DNA of 64,000 bases from JAHJDR01 sp964609965 (lineage in GTDB: Bacteria; UBA10199; JADGCS01), in the NCBI GenBank assembly GCA_964609965.1, contig CAZSTS010000001.1, positions 301,822 to 365,821 on the forward strand, read 5' to 3'. The first letter of the stretch is position 1; every line of letters begins with the position of its first letter. This document shows, piece by piece, positions 7,939 to 16,177 of the stretch. The notes beneath the pieces are model-generated. The model saw only the letters and a program-made list of their open reading frames with translations. It did no database searches and had not been told where the DNA came from. The position numbers and the translations under genes are program-made.

Positions 7939-8691
7939 ATGAAACCCTCACACACAAAACTCATTCTCATTCTCATTCTATTAACTCTATCACCCCTTTC
8001 CCTCGCCCAAACCACAGACCTCTCCAAGCTCACGGTCGATAATTTTAATCTGGAATATGAACGGATTCAAAGCTCATATGATACGATTGTGGAAAACAAT
8101 CCCAAAACGCTGATTCGAAAATTCAAACAAGCCAAAGGCAACCACCACTTTCGCTTTACACGTGAACAGACTCAATTGAAAAAGAAATATCTGACATTGC
8201 GCAAAGAAAAACGATTCATCGATCCTATTCACCAACTCAAAATAGCGATGATCAATCAGTATAAAGAACATTCACCCTTAGACGAAATTGAACAAGCTGA
8301 AATTGATGCTGAAGCCACAACACTCGCATTAGGTCTCTTTAACGAGATCAAATCGCTGAAGAAAAAATACAAAAGCTTTTTTCTCCCTATTATTCATAAT
8401 GCCATGCTTGCTGTGAAACTTAAAAAACGCGGGGCCTGCAAACACTGGGCAGAAGATCTCTTAGAATATCTAAAACCCATTGAACGAAAATTCTTCGATG
8501 TCACCTGGGGCGAAGCCTATCCAGGCAAAGTCATGGAACACAATGTCGCTGTCATCATCCCCAAAAACCAACCATTCAAAACCGGCCTCTTCATCGATCC
8601 TTGGAGAACAGGCGGCAACCCCTATTGGTTAAAAGTGACGAAAGACTCTCACTATAAATGGCAAATGTGGGAGAAATATGGGAGATATTGA
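7939..8691 (+). CDS. Secreted transglutaminase-like cysteine protein
   Basis: The 250-residue protein has a clear Sec signal peptide (KLILILILLTLSPLSLAQ), then a charged, helical N-terminal half. The C-terminal third has the order and spacing of a transglutaminase-type Cys-His-Asp triad: C167 in GACKHWA, H201 in MEHNVAVI, and D220 in LFIDPWR. Such folds hydrolyse or cross-link peptides in the periplasm or outside the cell, so a periplasmic peptidase is a reasonable guess. The assignment rests on motif order and surrounding beta strands rather than on recognising a named family. It lies 53 bp after the alpha-CTD-like array on the same strand. Confidence 0.65.
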   Translation: MKPSHTKLILILILLTLSPLSLAQTTDLSKLTVDNFNLEYERIQSSYDTIVENNPKTLIRKFKQAKGNHHFRFTREQTQLKKKYLTLRKEKRFIDPIHQLKIAMINQYKEHSPLDEIEQAEIDAEATTLALGLFNEIKSLKKKYKSFFLPIIHNAMLAVKLKKRGACKHWAEDLLEYLKPIERKFFDVTWGEAYPGKVMEHNVAVIIPKNQPFKTGLFIDPWRTGGNPYWLKVTKDSHYKWQMWEKYGRY

Positions 8692-8692
8692 A

Positions 8693-8780
8693 CCTACGCA
8701 CCTAAGCGCCTACGAGCCAACGCCAGAGAATTTCTTTGTTTTTCCGTAGGAGCATAGGTGCCTAGGATCGTAGGAGCATC
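8693..8780. repeat. Inverted heptamer-type intergenic repeat
   Basis: The gap holds CCTACG/CCTAAG units (8693-8716) and, about 28 bp later, inverted units CGTAGG, ATAGG and CCTAGG (8744-8777). The spacing is near 7 bp within each arm, and the arms could fold on each other. It belongs to the heptamer island class and has no coding potential. Confidence 0.5.
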
Positions 8781-8827
8781 GATCTAATCTTGCCAAATCT
8801 AAAAAGGTTGTCTATGGTTTTCGTCAT

Positions 8828-9727
8828 ATGAAACCCATTAAAGCCAGAACATTTTTCGTCCAAAACCTCCTCATTGCCCTCTCCATCTGCTTTGCTATTT
8901 TTGGACTCATACTTTCATCAAAATCTCTCATATTTTCAGACGCTGCCTGGGGCTATCTCAGCCAAGGTGATGTGAAGCACCCTATTATCCTTGGTATTAT
9001 ACCTGTCTTAAGCCTGGCCACGTTTTTAAGTTATCTCTTTATTTACCTTAACTTTGAATTTTATGGCATTAAATCCGCTATTTATTCCACAGTGAGCCTC
9101 TGTGCAATCATGGCCTTGGGCTTTATTCTCTTAAAAATCTTTCCAAGCTACACCTTAAGCCCTCTCAAAAACCCAAATGACGAGGTCATCTTACAGTTTC
9201 TCACAATCCCAGACAAAATCATTATCGCTACCATAAGCGCTATTGCTGCTGGCTTCACAGTCGCTTTTATTGTTGCTGCCTCAATGAAAAAACTCACACG
9301 CAATTACTTTATGTTCTTTCGTTTTCCCATAGCCTCTCTCGCGGGTTTTATCCTTATTGCCATTATCCACACATATTTTGAACATCTCACCCTTTTAGCC
9401 CCACACGCTTTATTCATCCAGATAGCCACACCAGTGGGTCAATACTTAGGACTCATTATTCTTTCACTTATCCCCTTGTATGTTTTTAGATTATTATTAG
9501 GGATTTTTCGTGGCTGGTCAGATAAAGAAGACAAATCTCTCACTCAAACTAAATCTTCTCCAAAAAAAGAACCTGGCATGTTTAAGGGAGCTGATCCCGA
9601 AGAAGTTCTCCCACCACCACCAGAAAAAACAGAAGAAGAACCTCCAAAGGAAGCCAACGACAACATTCCCAAGGAACCCACAGTGTCCGAAAAAATTAAT
9701 ATTGCAGACATCAAAACACACCCATGA
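8828..9727 (+). CDS. Multi-pass membrane protein with acidic, Pro-rich tail
   Basis: The 299-residue protein has about six hydrophobic helices within residues 10-225 (for example LLIALSICFAIFGLIL and IIATISAIAAGFTVAFIVAA). A soluble tail rich in Lys, Glu and Pro follows (KEPGMFKGADPEEVLPPPPE and EEEPPKEAND). No transporter or enzyme motif is evident. The stop codon overlaps the start of the HAD phosphatase at 9724 by 4 bp, so the two are co-translated and may act together. The family is not recognised. Confidence 0.7.
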   Translation: MKPIKARTFFVQNLLIALSICFAIFGLILSSKSLIFSDAAWGYLSQGDVKHPIILGIIPVLSLATFLSYLFIYLNFEFYGIKSAIYSTVSLCAIMALGFILLKIFPSYTLSPLKNPNDEVILQFLTIPDKIIIATISAIAAGFTVAFIVAASMKKLTRNYFMFFRFPIASLAGFILIAIIHTYFEHLTLLAPHALFIQIATPVGQYLGLIILSLIPLYVFRLLLGIFRGWSDKEDKSLTQTKSSPKKEPGMFKGADPEEVLPPPPEKTEEEPPKEANDNIPKEPTVSEKINIADIKTHP

Positions 9728-10398
9728 CCAAAATTTCACCAAAAGCCTTCTTCTTTGATTTTGACGGCGTTATCTGCGACAGCGAAAAGCTCCACATGGT
9801 TGCCACGCAAGAAGCTATCAAAAGATTTTCAATAACATTTGCAGAAGAATATTATATTGAAAACCTCTTTGGTTTTGACGACAGGCTCTTGTTCGCCCAT
9901 CTTTTTGAGATCAATAACAAAGACCTCACACCTCAAATGCTCGAAGAACTCATGGAGCATAAAAACGCCGTCTTCATGGATCTTCTTAAAACAAATGCCG
10001 AATTCTTTCCAGGCGCCATTGAACTTATAATAAAACTTCACGCTTTAAAGATACCTCTAGCTGTTGTCTCAGGATCCTTAAGTCACGAAGTTAACGAATC
10101 ACTTTCTCTGGCCAAAATTAAACAATACTTTGAATTTACTGTCTGCGCCGATGATGTTAAAAATGGAAAACCAGATCCCGAAAGCTATATCAAAGCATTC
10201 GAAGGCATGAAAAAAACACATCCCACACTAAATCCTGCCGATTGTTTTGTACTCGAAGACTCACCCGTAGGCATTGAAGCTGCAAAAGGTGCTGGATTAA
10301 GGACAATTGGAATTACGAACACGACTAAAGCCGATAATTTAAGAAATGCTGATTATGTGGTTGAAAAATATGAAGAAATCAAGCCTTCGAAAACTTAA
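9724..10398 (+). CDS. HAD-superfamily phosphatase/phosphomutase, beta-phosphoglucomutase-like
   Basis: The 224-residue protein carries all four HAD motifs: the nucleophile and acid pair D12/D14 in FDFDGVICDSE, the Ser of motif II in VVSGS, the Lys of motif III in NGKPDPESY, and the acidic pair of motif IV in VLEDSPVGIEAA. An alpha-helical cap follows motif I, as in subfamily IA enzymes such as beta-phosphoglucomutase and phosphoglycolate phosphatase. The substrate is a small phosphorylated metabolite that cannot be named from sequence alone. It overlaps the upstream membrane-protein gene by 4 bp and its 3' end overlaps convergent clpA by 20 bp. Confidence 0.85.
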   Translation: MTKISPKAFFFDFDGVICDSEKLHMVATQEAIKRFSITFAEEYYIENLFGFDDRLLFAHLFEINNKDLTPQMLEELMEHKNAVFMDLLKTNAEFFPGAIELIIKLHALKIPLAVVSGSLSHEVNESLSLAKIKQYFEFTVCADDVKNGKPDPESYIKAFEGMKKTHPTLNPADCFVLEDSPVGIEAAKGAGLRTIGITNTTKADNLRNADYVVEKYEEIKPSKT

Positions 10399-12676
10399 AC
10401 ACCAACCCATCTTTTTTAACAGCAATCACAACATTCCCACCTTTTTCTAATTTACCAAATAGGATTTCATCAGAAAGAGGTTTTTTGATTTCTTTGTGAA
10501 TGAGACGAGCTAAAGGTCTGGCTCCCATTTTTTCGTCATAGCCATTATTAGCAAGCCAGGTTTTGGCCTTGTCTGTCACTTCGATCTCGACCTTTTTCTC
10601 AATAAGCTGAATCTCAATCTGACTCAAAAACTTATCGACAATATTCAGGACAACTTCCATGGGCAAGGCATTAAAGTACACAGTCCCACTTAATCTATTA
10701 CGAAACTCTGGACTAAAAATACGTTCGATCTCTTTTTTGCTATCAGAGGCAGAACTTTGCTTGATAATGCCGATAGATGTTTTTTGCATATCTCTAGCAC
10801 CAGCATTTGTTGTCATGATCAAGATCACGTTTTTAAAATCTGTTTTGCGTCCGTTATTGTCAGTGAGAGTTCCATAATCCATGATTTGGAGAAGGATGTT
10901 GAAGAGGTCTGGATGCGCCTTTTCGATCTCGTCCAAAAGCAAAACAGCGTGCGGCGTTTTATGGAGTGCATCTGTGAGAAGACCGCCTTGATCAAATCCT
11001 ACATAACCTGGAGGAGCACCGATAAGGCGAGAGACCGTGTGTTTTTCTTGATACTCACTCATGTCAAAACGCAAGAATTCAATCCCCATGATGCGAGCCA
11101 ACTCTTTTGCAAGCTCAGTCTTACCAACTCCAGTGGGACCTGCTAAAAGAAAATTACCAATAGGTTTTCCTGGATCACCGAGCCCTGAACGCGACATTTT
11201 TATAGCTGAAACAACTTCATCAATAGCATGGTTCTGACCAAACACGGTGAGCTTGAGATCTGCATCTAAAGATTTAAGATTAACCTTGTCGTCATGTGTG
11301 ACTGTTCTCACAGGTACTCGCGCCATTTTTGCTACAATGGTCTCTATATCTTTTGGGCTAAGAGATTTTTTACGCTTACTGCCTTTTTTGAGCCGATTAG
11401 CAGAACCTGCTTCATCAATCACATCAATGGCTTTATCAGGAAGTTTTTTATCATGAATGTAGCGAACCGAGAGATCCACAGCTGTCTTTAAAGACGCATC
11501 TGTGTATTTAACTGCGTGGTGTTTTTCGAACTGTGTTTTAAGACCTTGCAGAATCTTCACAGTCTCATCATGACTGGGTTCATTGATATCGAGTTTTTGA
11601 AAGCGGCGCGCCAAGGCATGGTCTTTTTCAAATATGCGTCTAAAATCTTCGAACGTTGTGGACCCAATGCACCTGAGCTCAGAACTCGTGAGTGATGGTT
11701 TGAGGAGATTGGATGCATCCATGGTGCCACCAGAGGTGGACCCTGCCCCAATAATCGTGTGAATCTCATCAATAAAGAGCACAGAATTGTTCTTTTTCTT
11801 TAGTCTACTCACAACAGCCTTGAGTCGTTCTTCGAAATCCCCTCTAAACTTTGTTCCTGCCAAAAGTGCTCCCATGTCTAGAGCATAGATCAGCATGTCT
11901 TTTAATATTTCTGGCACATCTTTGTTCACAACCTTCAACGCCAAGCCCTCAACAACAGCTGTTTTGCCAACACCTGCATCACCAACCAATATGGGATTAT
12001 TTTTTCCACGGCGACACAAGATTTGAACAATGCGTTCAATCTCTGCCATGCGACCGATGAGAGGATCAATTTTACCTTCGAGCGCTTTTTCGTTAAGATT
12101 GGTTGTGAATCGAGACAAAGGATCTTTTTTTGATTTTTCTTTTACTGTGCTTTCTTCTTCTACCTGGGCCTTGTGACTTGCCAACCTGGGACTTTCTGCA
12201 ACACCCTCTTTAAGCATAGCTGGTTCTTTGTCATCTTCATCAAAATCTTCTGAGGTCATGCCATGAGACACGTATTCAACAACCATCAGACGTGTGATCT
12301 CTTGTTTTTCTAAAAAATACACGGCATGCGATTCTTTTTCGCCAAAGAGAGCAATGAGCACGTGGTGAGGAAAAACTTGGTTATTGCCACTGCTTTGCAC
12401 ATGAAAAACAGCTCGTTGGATAACGCGCGAAAAACCCACTGTGGTTTGGAGTTCTGTGCGAGGACCTTCTGGCACCTTTGGAAGCTTTTCAATAAAATCT
12501 GATAGGTCTTTTTCCAAAAGTTCTACATCTGCTTCACAGGCATCAAGAACTTTGATCACATCTTTATCTTCGAGGAGAGCAAAAAGAACATGCTCCAAAG
12601 TCACATACTCATGTCGCTTTTCTGCAGCCATGCCTAACGCTTTATTGAGAGCTGATTGTAGTTCTTGTGTAATCAT
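10379..12676 (-). CDS. clpA: ATP-dependent Clp protease ATP-binding subunit ClpA
   Basis: The 765-residue protein is a full-length ClpA. It has an N-terminal Clp-N domain (to about 150), an acidic linker, AAA+ module D1 with Walker A GDAGVGKT at 232-239, and D2 with GPTGVGKT at 513-520. A C-terminal ClpB-D2-small domain follows. The ClpP-docking loop is visible as SIGIIKQ, matching the IGL/IGF-type tripeptide. ClpA unfolds substrates and feeds them to ClpP in the cytoplasm. The adaptor gene clpS lies 64 bp upstream on the same strand, the usual order. The short intervening gap is filled by a heptamer repeat rather than a promoter. Confidence 0.97.
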   Translation of the reverse strand: MITQELQSALNKALGMAAEKRHEYVTLEHVLFALLEDKDVIKVLDACEADVELLEKDLSDFIEKLPKVPEGPRTELQTTVGFSRVIQRAVFHVQSSGNNQVFPHHVLIALFGEKESHAVYFLEKQEITRLMVVEYVSHGMTSEDFDEDDKEPAMLKEGVAESPRLASHKAQVEEESTVKEKSKKDPLSRFTTNLNEKALEGKIDPLIGRMAEIERIVQILCRRGKNNPILVGDAGVGKTAVVEGLALKVVNKDVPEILKDMLIYALDMGALLAGTKFRGDFEERLKAVVSRLKKKNNSVLFIDEIHTIIGAGSTSGGTMDASNLLKPSLTSSELRCIGSTTFEDFRRIFEKDHALARRFQKLDINEPSHDETVKILQGLKTQFEKHHAVKYTDASLKTAVDLSVRYIHDKKLPDKAIDVIDEAGSANRLKKGSKRKKSLSPKDIETIVAKMARVPVRTVTHDDKVNLKSLDADLKLTVFGQNHAIDEVVSAIKMSRSGLGDPGKPIGNFLLAGPTGVGKTELAKELARIMGIEFLRFDMSEYQEKHTVSRLIGAPPGYVGFDQGGLLTDALHKTPHAVLLLDEIEKAHPDLFNILLQIMDYGTLTDNNGRKTDFKNVILIMTTNAGARDMQKTSIGIIKQSSASDSKKEIERIFSPEFRNRLSGTVYFNALPMEVVLNIVDKFLSQIEIQLIEKKVEIEVTDKAKTWLANNGYDEKMGARPLARLIHKEIKKPLSDEILFGKLEKGGNVVIAVKKDGLVFKFSKA

Positions 12677-12679
12677 ATT

Positions 12680-12737
12680 GTACCTTGTAGCTAGTAGCTA
12701 GTAACTTGTATTTAACAATTATCTATCCACTATCGAT
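12680..12737. repeat. Heptamer-type intergenic repeat between clpS and clpA
   Basis: Units TAGCTAG, TAGCTAG and TAACTTG follow one another with a 7-bp step, then CTATCCACTATCGATA. The island fills almost the whole gap between the two clp genes. No coding potential is seen. Confidence 0.5.
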
Positions 12738-12740
12738 AAA

Positions 12741-13061
12741 TCACGCCTTTTCCATCGCACACTTCAAAGGCATGTCATTTTCTTTGGCATAGGCATGGAC
12801 TTGGGCGATTTTAGTGGTCGCCACATCATAAGGAAAAAGTCCACAATCGCCTCTGCCTTTATGATGCACATGAAGCATAATCCGATTGGCCTCGGCAAAA
12901 GTCTTGTGAAAAAACTTTTGCAGGCAATTAATCACAAAATCCATGGTTGTGTAATCATCATTGAGCATGATCACGCGGTACATGCTTGGCTCCTTCACAC
13001 GTGGTTTGGTGAGCGTACCTGCTTCTTCCTGTCCTTCATATTCTTCGTATTCTTCAGTCAT
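12741..13061 (-). CDS. clpS: ATP-dependent Clp protease adaptor ClpS
   Basis: The 106-residue protein has an acidic disordered N-terminus (EEYEEYEGQEE) and a ClpS core. The substrate pocket residues N34, D35, D36 and H66 are in place, in MLNDDYTTMDFV and LHVHHKG, with the same numbering as in E. coli. ClpS delivers N-degron proteins with bulky hydrophobic N-terminal residues to ClpA. It is the first gene of the clpS-clpA pair on the minus strand. Confidence 0.96.
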   Translation of the reverse strand: MTEEYEEYEGQEEAGTLTKPRVKEPSMYRVIMLNDDYTTMDFVINCLQKFFHKTFAEANRIMLHVHHKGRGDCGLFPYDVATTKIAQVHAYAKENDMPLKCAMEKA

Positions 13062-13157
13062 ATTCCTCTACTTTCAACAAAGACTATTTTACATTACCCC
13101 CCCTCATAAACTCAATATATTAGTTTTCCGCCCTCCCGGGTATTTTATGTTTATTCG

Positions 13158-13285
13158 CCCCTCATCCGGTCTTCAACTCACTACGTTCGCTCAGACCACC
13201 TTCTCCCCAGCGGGGAGAAGGAGATTTTGCCCTCGCCCCTTTGGGGAGAGGGTGGTTCGAGTATAAACGAGAACCGGGTGAGGGG
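13158..13285. repeat. Composite palindromic repeat unit
   Basis: Outer arms CCCCTCATCCGGT (13158-13170) and ACCGGGTGAGGGG (13273-13285) pair at 12 of 13 positions. They enclose a perfect 10-bp hairpin (CCTTCTCCCC/GGGGAGAAGG, 13199-13221) and a second, CCTCGCCCC/GGGGAGAGG. Such GC-rich units stand out in this AT-rich genome and look like dispersed intergenic elements. The 13062-13506 gap otherwise holds only further repeats and the leader of the next gene. Confidence 0.55.
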
Positions 13286-13316
13286 AGACAAAAAGAACCT
13301 TTTTTTAAGACTAGAT

Positions 13317-13391
13317 CCCTGTCTCCACAGGGATGACATGTTTGTTATTTGGAATTTGGAATTTGCTTGGAATTTGGGATTTGGGATTTTT
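13317..13391. repeat. Short hairpin and heptamer repeat TTGGAAT
   Basis: CCCTGT/ACAGGG forms a 6-bp hairpin with a CTCC loop at 13317-13332. It is followed at 13347-13391 by ATTTGGA and ATTTGGG units with a 7-bp period, one of the clearest heptamer islands in the window. Confidence 0.55.
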
Positions 13392-13407
13392 CCCGTAAGC
13401 GCATCTT

Positions 13408-13459
13408 GGGCACAAACGTGCCCGTTATTTCACCCAATCTAGCAACAGATAGTGAAATA
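13408..13459 (+). promoter_or_regulatory. Structured leader upstream of the fourth alpha-CTD-like gene
   Basis: A perfect hairpin GGGCAC/GTGCCC with an AAAC loop (13408-13423) is followed by a perfect 8-bp inverted repeat TATTTCAC/GTGAAATA (13426-13459, 18-base centre). The second ends 47 bases before the ATG at 13507. It could be an operator or an mRNA leader structure. No known riboswitch class is recognised. Confidence 0.3.
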
Positions 13460-13506
13460 CTCCGATGAGAGTAGTACTTGGGCGTAAATTAATTTGAGGA
13501 GTCTTT

Positions 13507-14268
13507 ATGTCAGCCGCCTTATGTTTAGAAGCAATCCACAGTGTAACAGCCGCATCGTTTGCAGGCTATGCTGGCATGAACCCAGGCGACCAAGCCACAG
13601 CACTTCTAAGTGCTCATAGAGACATTTCTCAAATAACAAAGGAGCAAGGTGCCATGATCATTACAGGTCGAATGCTGGGACCACGAGGCATTGTTGGCCC
13701 TACTCTTCTTTTACTAAAACCAAATTGTGAAGTTGGCATAGGTGTTGTTCCTGTTGATGACTTTCCTTTACACATTGGATTCTACACTCAATCAGGATCT
13801 CGCTTGACAAGCAGCTCTCTCCCAGGAAGAATGACGTTTGTCTCTCCAGGCCTTATCTCTGACGCAGCTGATCATTCCCACCCACATTTAAGAGCTGAGC
13901 AAGACCATCCATTAAGATCTCCTGATGCCAGAATTCCTTATTCAGTATTATTACAAATGCGTGTTAGTCAGGACCTACTTGTTTCTTCTGCAAGTGTATT
14001 TGGGGCATCTATGATAGATTCTGATCTACCACCACCTTTTAACATTGTACTCGAATCGCTCCCTTTTAGCCCTGATACAAAACTCAAATTGAGAGCTTCT
14101 GAACTCGAAACTGTCGCCGATCTTGTTAAACTTAGGCCCTTAGTTCTTATACAATCAGGTGTTTTTTCTCATAGCAATGTATCTGAAATACGTGAAATCG
14201 TACACTCAGTTGGGCATCGATACGGAGTTGATGTGCATTTGGGGATGGAGGTTCCAGAGTGCCTCTAA
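13507..14268 (+). CDS. Hypothetical protein with degenerate alpha-CTD-like C-terminus
   Basis: The 253-residue protein follows a GAGGAG ribosome-binding site. Its last 65 residues align with the alpha-CTD fold in length and spacing: LPFSPDTKLKLRASEL, VADLVKL, a run ending IREIVHSV, then YGVDVHLGME in place of FGLSLGIDV. The Gly-Arg-Lys of the DNA-binding turn is replaced by FSHSNVSEI, and the R265/N268 equivalents are gone. DNA binding in the usual way is therefore unlikely. The N-terminal domain differs from that of the three paralogues at 4-8 kb, though overall size and layout are alike. I regard it as a distant, degenerate relative; this is inference from a short, weak similarity. Confidence 0.6.
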   Translation: MSAALCLEAIHSVTAASFAGYAGMNPGDQATALLSAHRDISQITKEQGAMIITGRMLGPRGIVGPTLLLLKPNCEVGIGVVPVDDFPLHIGFYTQSGSRLTSSSLPGRMTFVSPGLISDAADHSHPHLRAEQDHPLRSPDARIPYSVLLQMRVSQDLLVSSASVFGASMIDSDLPPPFNIVLESLPFSPDTKLKLRASELETVADLVKLRPLVLIQSGVFSHSNVSEIREIVHSVGHRYGVDVHLGMEVPECL

Positions 14269-14834
14269 ACAAACCCTATAATCTTTTCATGAATAGCTTC
14301 TATAGATAAGTTCTCATCAATTCTTAACAAAGGTTTGTCGATACTAAGAGCTTCATAAGCTTTAGTAATGGCTTTAAGATACCCATCATCTAACCCAATA
14401 TCATCACATTTTTGATGCTCTGTTTTAGAATGTCTTTTCTGAATTTCGTCAGCATCAAGAGTCATGAATATAACTTTATGAGTAGCCTCACAGATATTGT
14501 CACACATCATTTGAAAAGTCTTTGCTTGTGATTCGGTGATGTTATTGAAGATAGCTTCAACCTCAAACCACGCTTTGCCATCAAACCCACCTCTATCAAA
14601 TATAAAATAATCACATTTGTCCTCAAATTTGTAATATTCTTCTAATGTTTTAGAAATAAAAGTCGATATGTATTCAAGTCGGTTTTTAGAAGGAATGATA
14701 ATTGAACCTGCAACATCTCGATCATTTGTTGCCGCAACCTTATAACCTTTATTTTCGAGATGTTTTGTTAAAAGCTTAATTTGTGTTGTTTTCCCAGTTC
14801 GTGGAAGACCTAGGAATTCTATTATCTTGGGCAT
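14265..14834 (-). CDS. P-loop nucleotide/nucleoside kinase-like protein
   Basis: The 189-residue protein starts with a Walker A motif GLPRTGKTT (9-17). It continues with YFIFDRGGFDGKAW, which resembles the DR(S/Y) motif of deoxynucleoside and thymidylate kinases, and a later lid-like region with Arg and Lys (QKRHSKTEHQK). It probably transfers the gamma phosphate of ATP to a nucleotide, nucleoside or similar small substrate. It is shorter than standard Tmk (about 205) and lacks its exact signatures, so the substrate stays open. It is the last gene of a minus-strand run containing the threonine genes and overlaps the convergent gene at 13507 by 4 bp. Confidence 0.7.
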   Translation of the reverse strand: MPKIIEFLGLPRTGKTTQIKLLTKHLENKGYKVAATNDRDVAGSIIIPSKNRLEYISTFISKTLEEYYKFEDKCDYFIFDRGGFDGKAWFEVEAIFNNITESQAKTFQMMCDNICEATHKVIFMTLDADEIQKRHSKTEHQKCDDIGLDDGYLKAITKAYEALSIDKPLLRIDENLSIEAIHEKIIGFV

Positions 14835-14852
14835 AAAACCATCTCCTCTTCA

Positions 14853-14886
14853 CATAGGCTCCTAGGAGCATAGGCGCGTAGGCTCG
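14853..14886. repeat. Heptamer-type intergenic repeat
   Basis: CATAGGCTCCTAGG, AGCATAGG and CGCGTAGGCTCG follow each other with a 7-8 bp step. The motif family is the same as at 8744-8777 and 41971-41997. Confidence 0.5.
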
Positions 14887-14887
14887 A

Positions 14888-16093
14888 TTAGTTCCCAACC
14901 AGCGCCCTCATAAACCCATCTCCCTCTAATGTCCCAAACACCCCTTCTTTCACAGATCGTTCATTGTATTCAGTTACTGCGTCTGGTTCTTCTCCAGGGC
15001 GATAGATGAGAAATGGGACAGCATTATGTGCGTGCGTGCGAGTCTCACATGGAGTGGGATGGTCTGGGAGAATAGCAATCGCCACAGGCTCTAACATTTT
15101 TGTTGTTTCTTCTTTAATGTATTTTACAACACGCTCGTCAAGAGATTCGATTGTTTCCGTCTTGAGCTTTACATTACCCTCATGCCCTGCCTCATCACTG
15201 GCCTCAATGTGGAGGTAGACGAGGTCGACATCTTTGAGCGCCTCAACAGCAGCCTTGGCCTTGCCTTCGTAATTTGTGTCATAAAGACCCGTAGCACCTT
15301 TAACCTCTATCACCTTCATACCCGCATACTTGCCAATGCCTTTGATGAGATCGACGGCGGATATAACCGCTCCCTTTATACCATACAGTTCCTCAAATGT
15401 TTTCATCTTGGGTTTATAACCTTGTGCCCATGGCCAAATACAATTTGCAGGATCTTTTCCTTTAAGCTGACGTTCAAGATTAATGGGATGGTCTTTTAAT
15501 ATTTCTTGAGATTCTAATATGAGATGATTGAGCAGAGCGGCAGTGTCTTTTCCTTCTCCGGTTTTTTCCCCAACCAAGACCTCTTCAAACAGCGTTCCTG
15601 GCATATCATGCGGTGGTGTGCATTCAATCTCGCTATTTCCATTTTTGATCACGAGAAGATGGCGATAGCTCACACCAGGATAGAATTTGATTTCATCAGT
15701 GCCCAGTTTTTCATTTAAGAACTTGATAAGTACATGACTTTCTTCTGATGAGATATGCCCTGCTGAATGGTTTTTGATTTTTTCTTCTTCAATACAAATA
15801 AGATTGCATCTCATAGCAAGATCAGTGTCTTCTAATTTAACTCCCATGCTGGCGGCCTCAAGAACACCTCTGCCCTGATAGACTTCTTTAACATCATAGC
15901 CCAAAACACCCAAGTTGGCGACTTCACTCCCAGCAGGCATGTCTTCGGGCACCGTGACAAGCCTACCTGTTTTGCCCTTAGCACAAAGCTCATCAATATT
16001 TGGTTTATTCGCAACCATGAGAGGCGTCTTCCCTTCTAGTTCTTCATTAGGATAATCCGCCATTCCATCGCCTAAGATAATTATATGTTTCAT
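14888..16093 (-). CDS. apgM: Archaeal-type cofactor-independent phosphoglycerate mutase / proposed homoserine kinase
   Basis: The 401-residue protein belongs to the alkaline-phosphatase-like ApgM family. Metal ligands lie in ILGDGMADYP and PDHPTPCETRTHAH, the likely phospho-Ser is S56 in MPAGSEVANLG, and there is a His in NHSAGHISSEE. ApgM interconverts 2- and 3-phosphoglycerate. A bacterial branch of this family encoded next to threonine synthase has been proposed to be homoserine kinase, and this gene lies 82 bp downstream of thrC on the same strand. A good conventional type II homoserine kinase candidate is at 18705, however, so the glycolytic role cannot be dismissed. Family membership is secure; the substrate is not. 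Confidence 0.85.
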   Translation of the reverse strand: MKHIIILGDGMADYPNEELEGKTPLMVANKPNIDELCAKGKTGRLVTVPEDMPAGSEVANLGVLGYDVKEVYQGRGVLEAASMGVKLEDTDLAMRCNLICIEEEKIKNHSAGHISSEESHVLIKFLNEKLGTDEIKFYPGVSYRHLLVIKNGNSEIECTPPHDMPGTLFEEVLVGEKTGEGKDTAALLNHLILESQEILKDHPINLERQLKGKDPANCIWPWAQGYKPKMKTFEELYGIKGAVISAVDLIKGIGKYAGMKVIEVKGATGLYDTNYEGKAKAAVEALKDVDLVYLHIEASDEAGHEGNVKLKTETIESLDERVVKYIKEETTKMLEPVAIAILPDHPTPCETRTHAHNAVPFLIYRPGEEPDAVTEYNERSVKEGVFGTLEGDGFMRALVGN

Positions 16094-16107
16094 CTTCTAA
16101 TGTAATC

Positions 16108-16177
16108 ACTAGCTACAAGCTACTAACTACTAGGTACATTATTTTCGTACCTAGTACCTAGTCGTTCGTACCTCGTT
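16108..16177. repeat. Heptamer-type intergenic repeat between thrC and apgM
   Basis: CTAGCTACAAGCTACTAACTA and CGTACCTAGTACCTAGTCG (two runs, 16108-16137 and 16146-16177) repeat with a 7-bp step. The two runs are partly complementary (CTAGGTAC and GTACCTAG), so the island could fold. It reaches the thrC stop codon. Confidence 0.5.
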
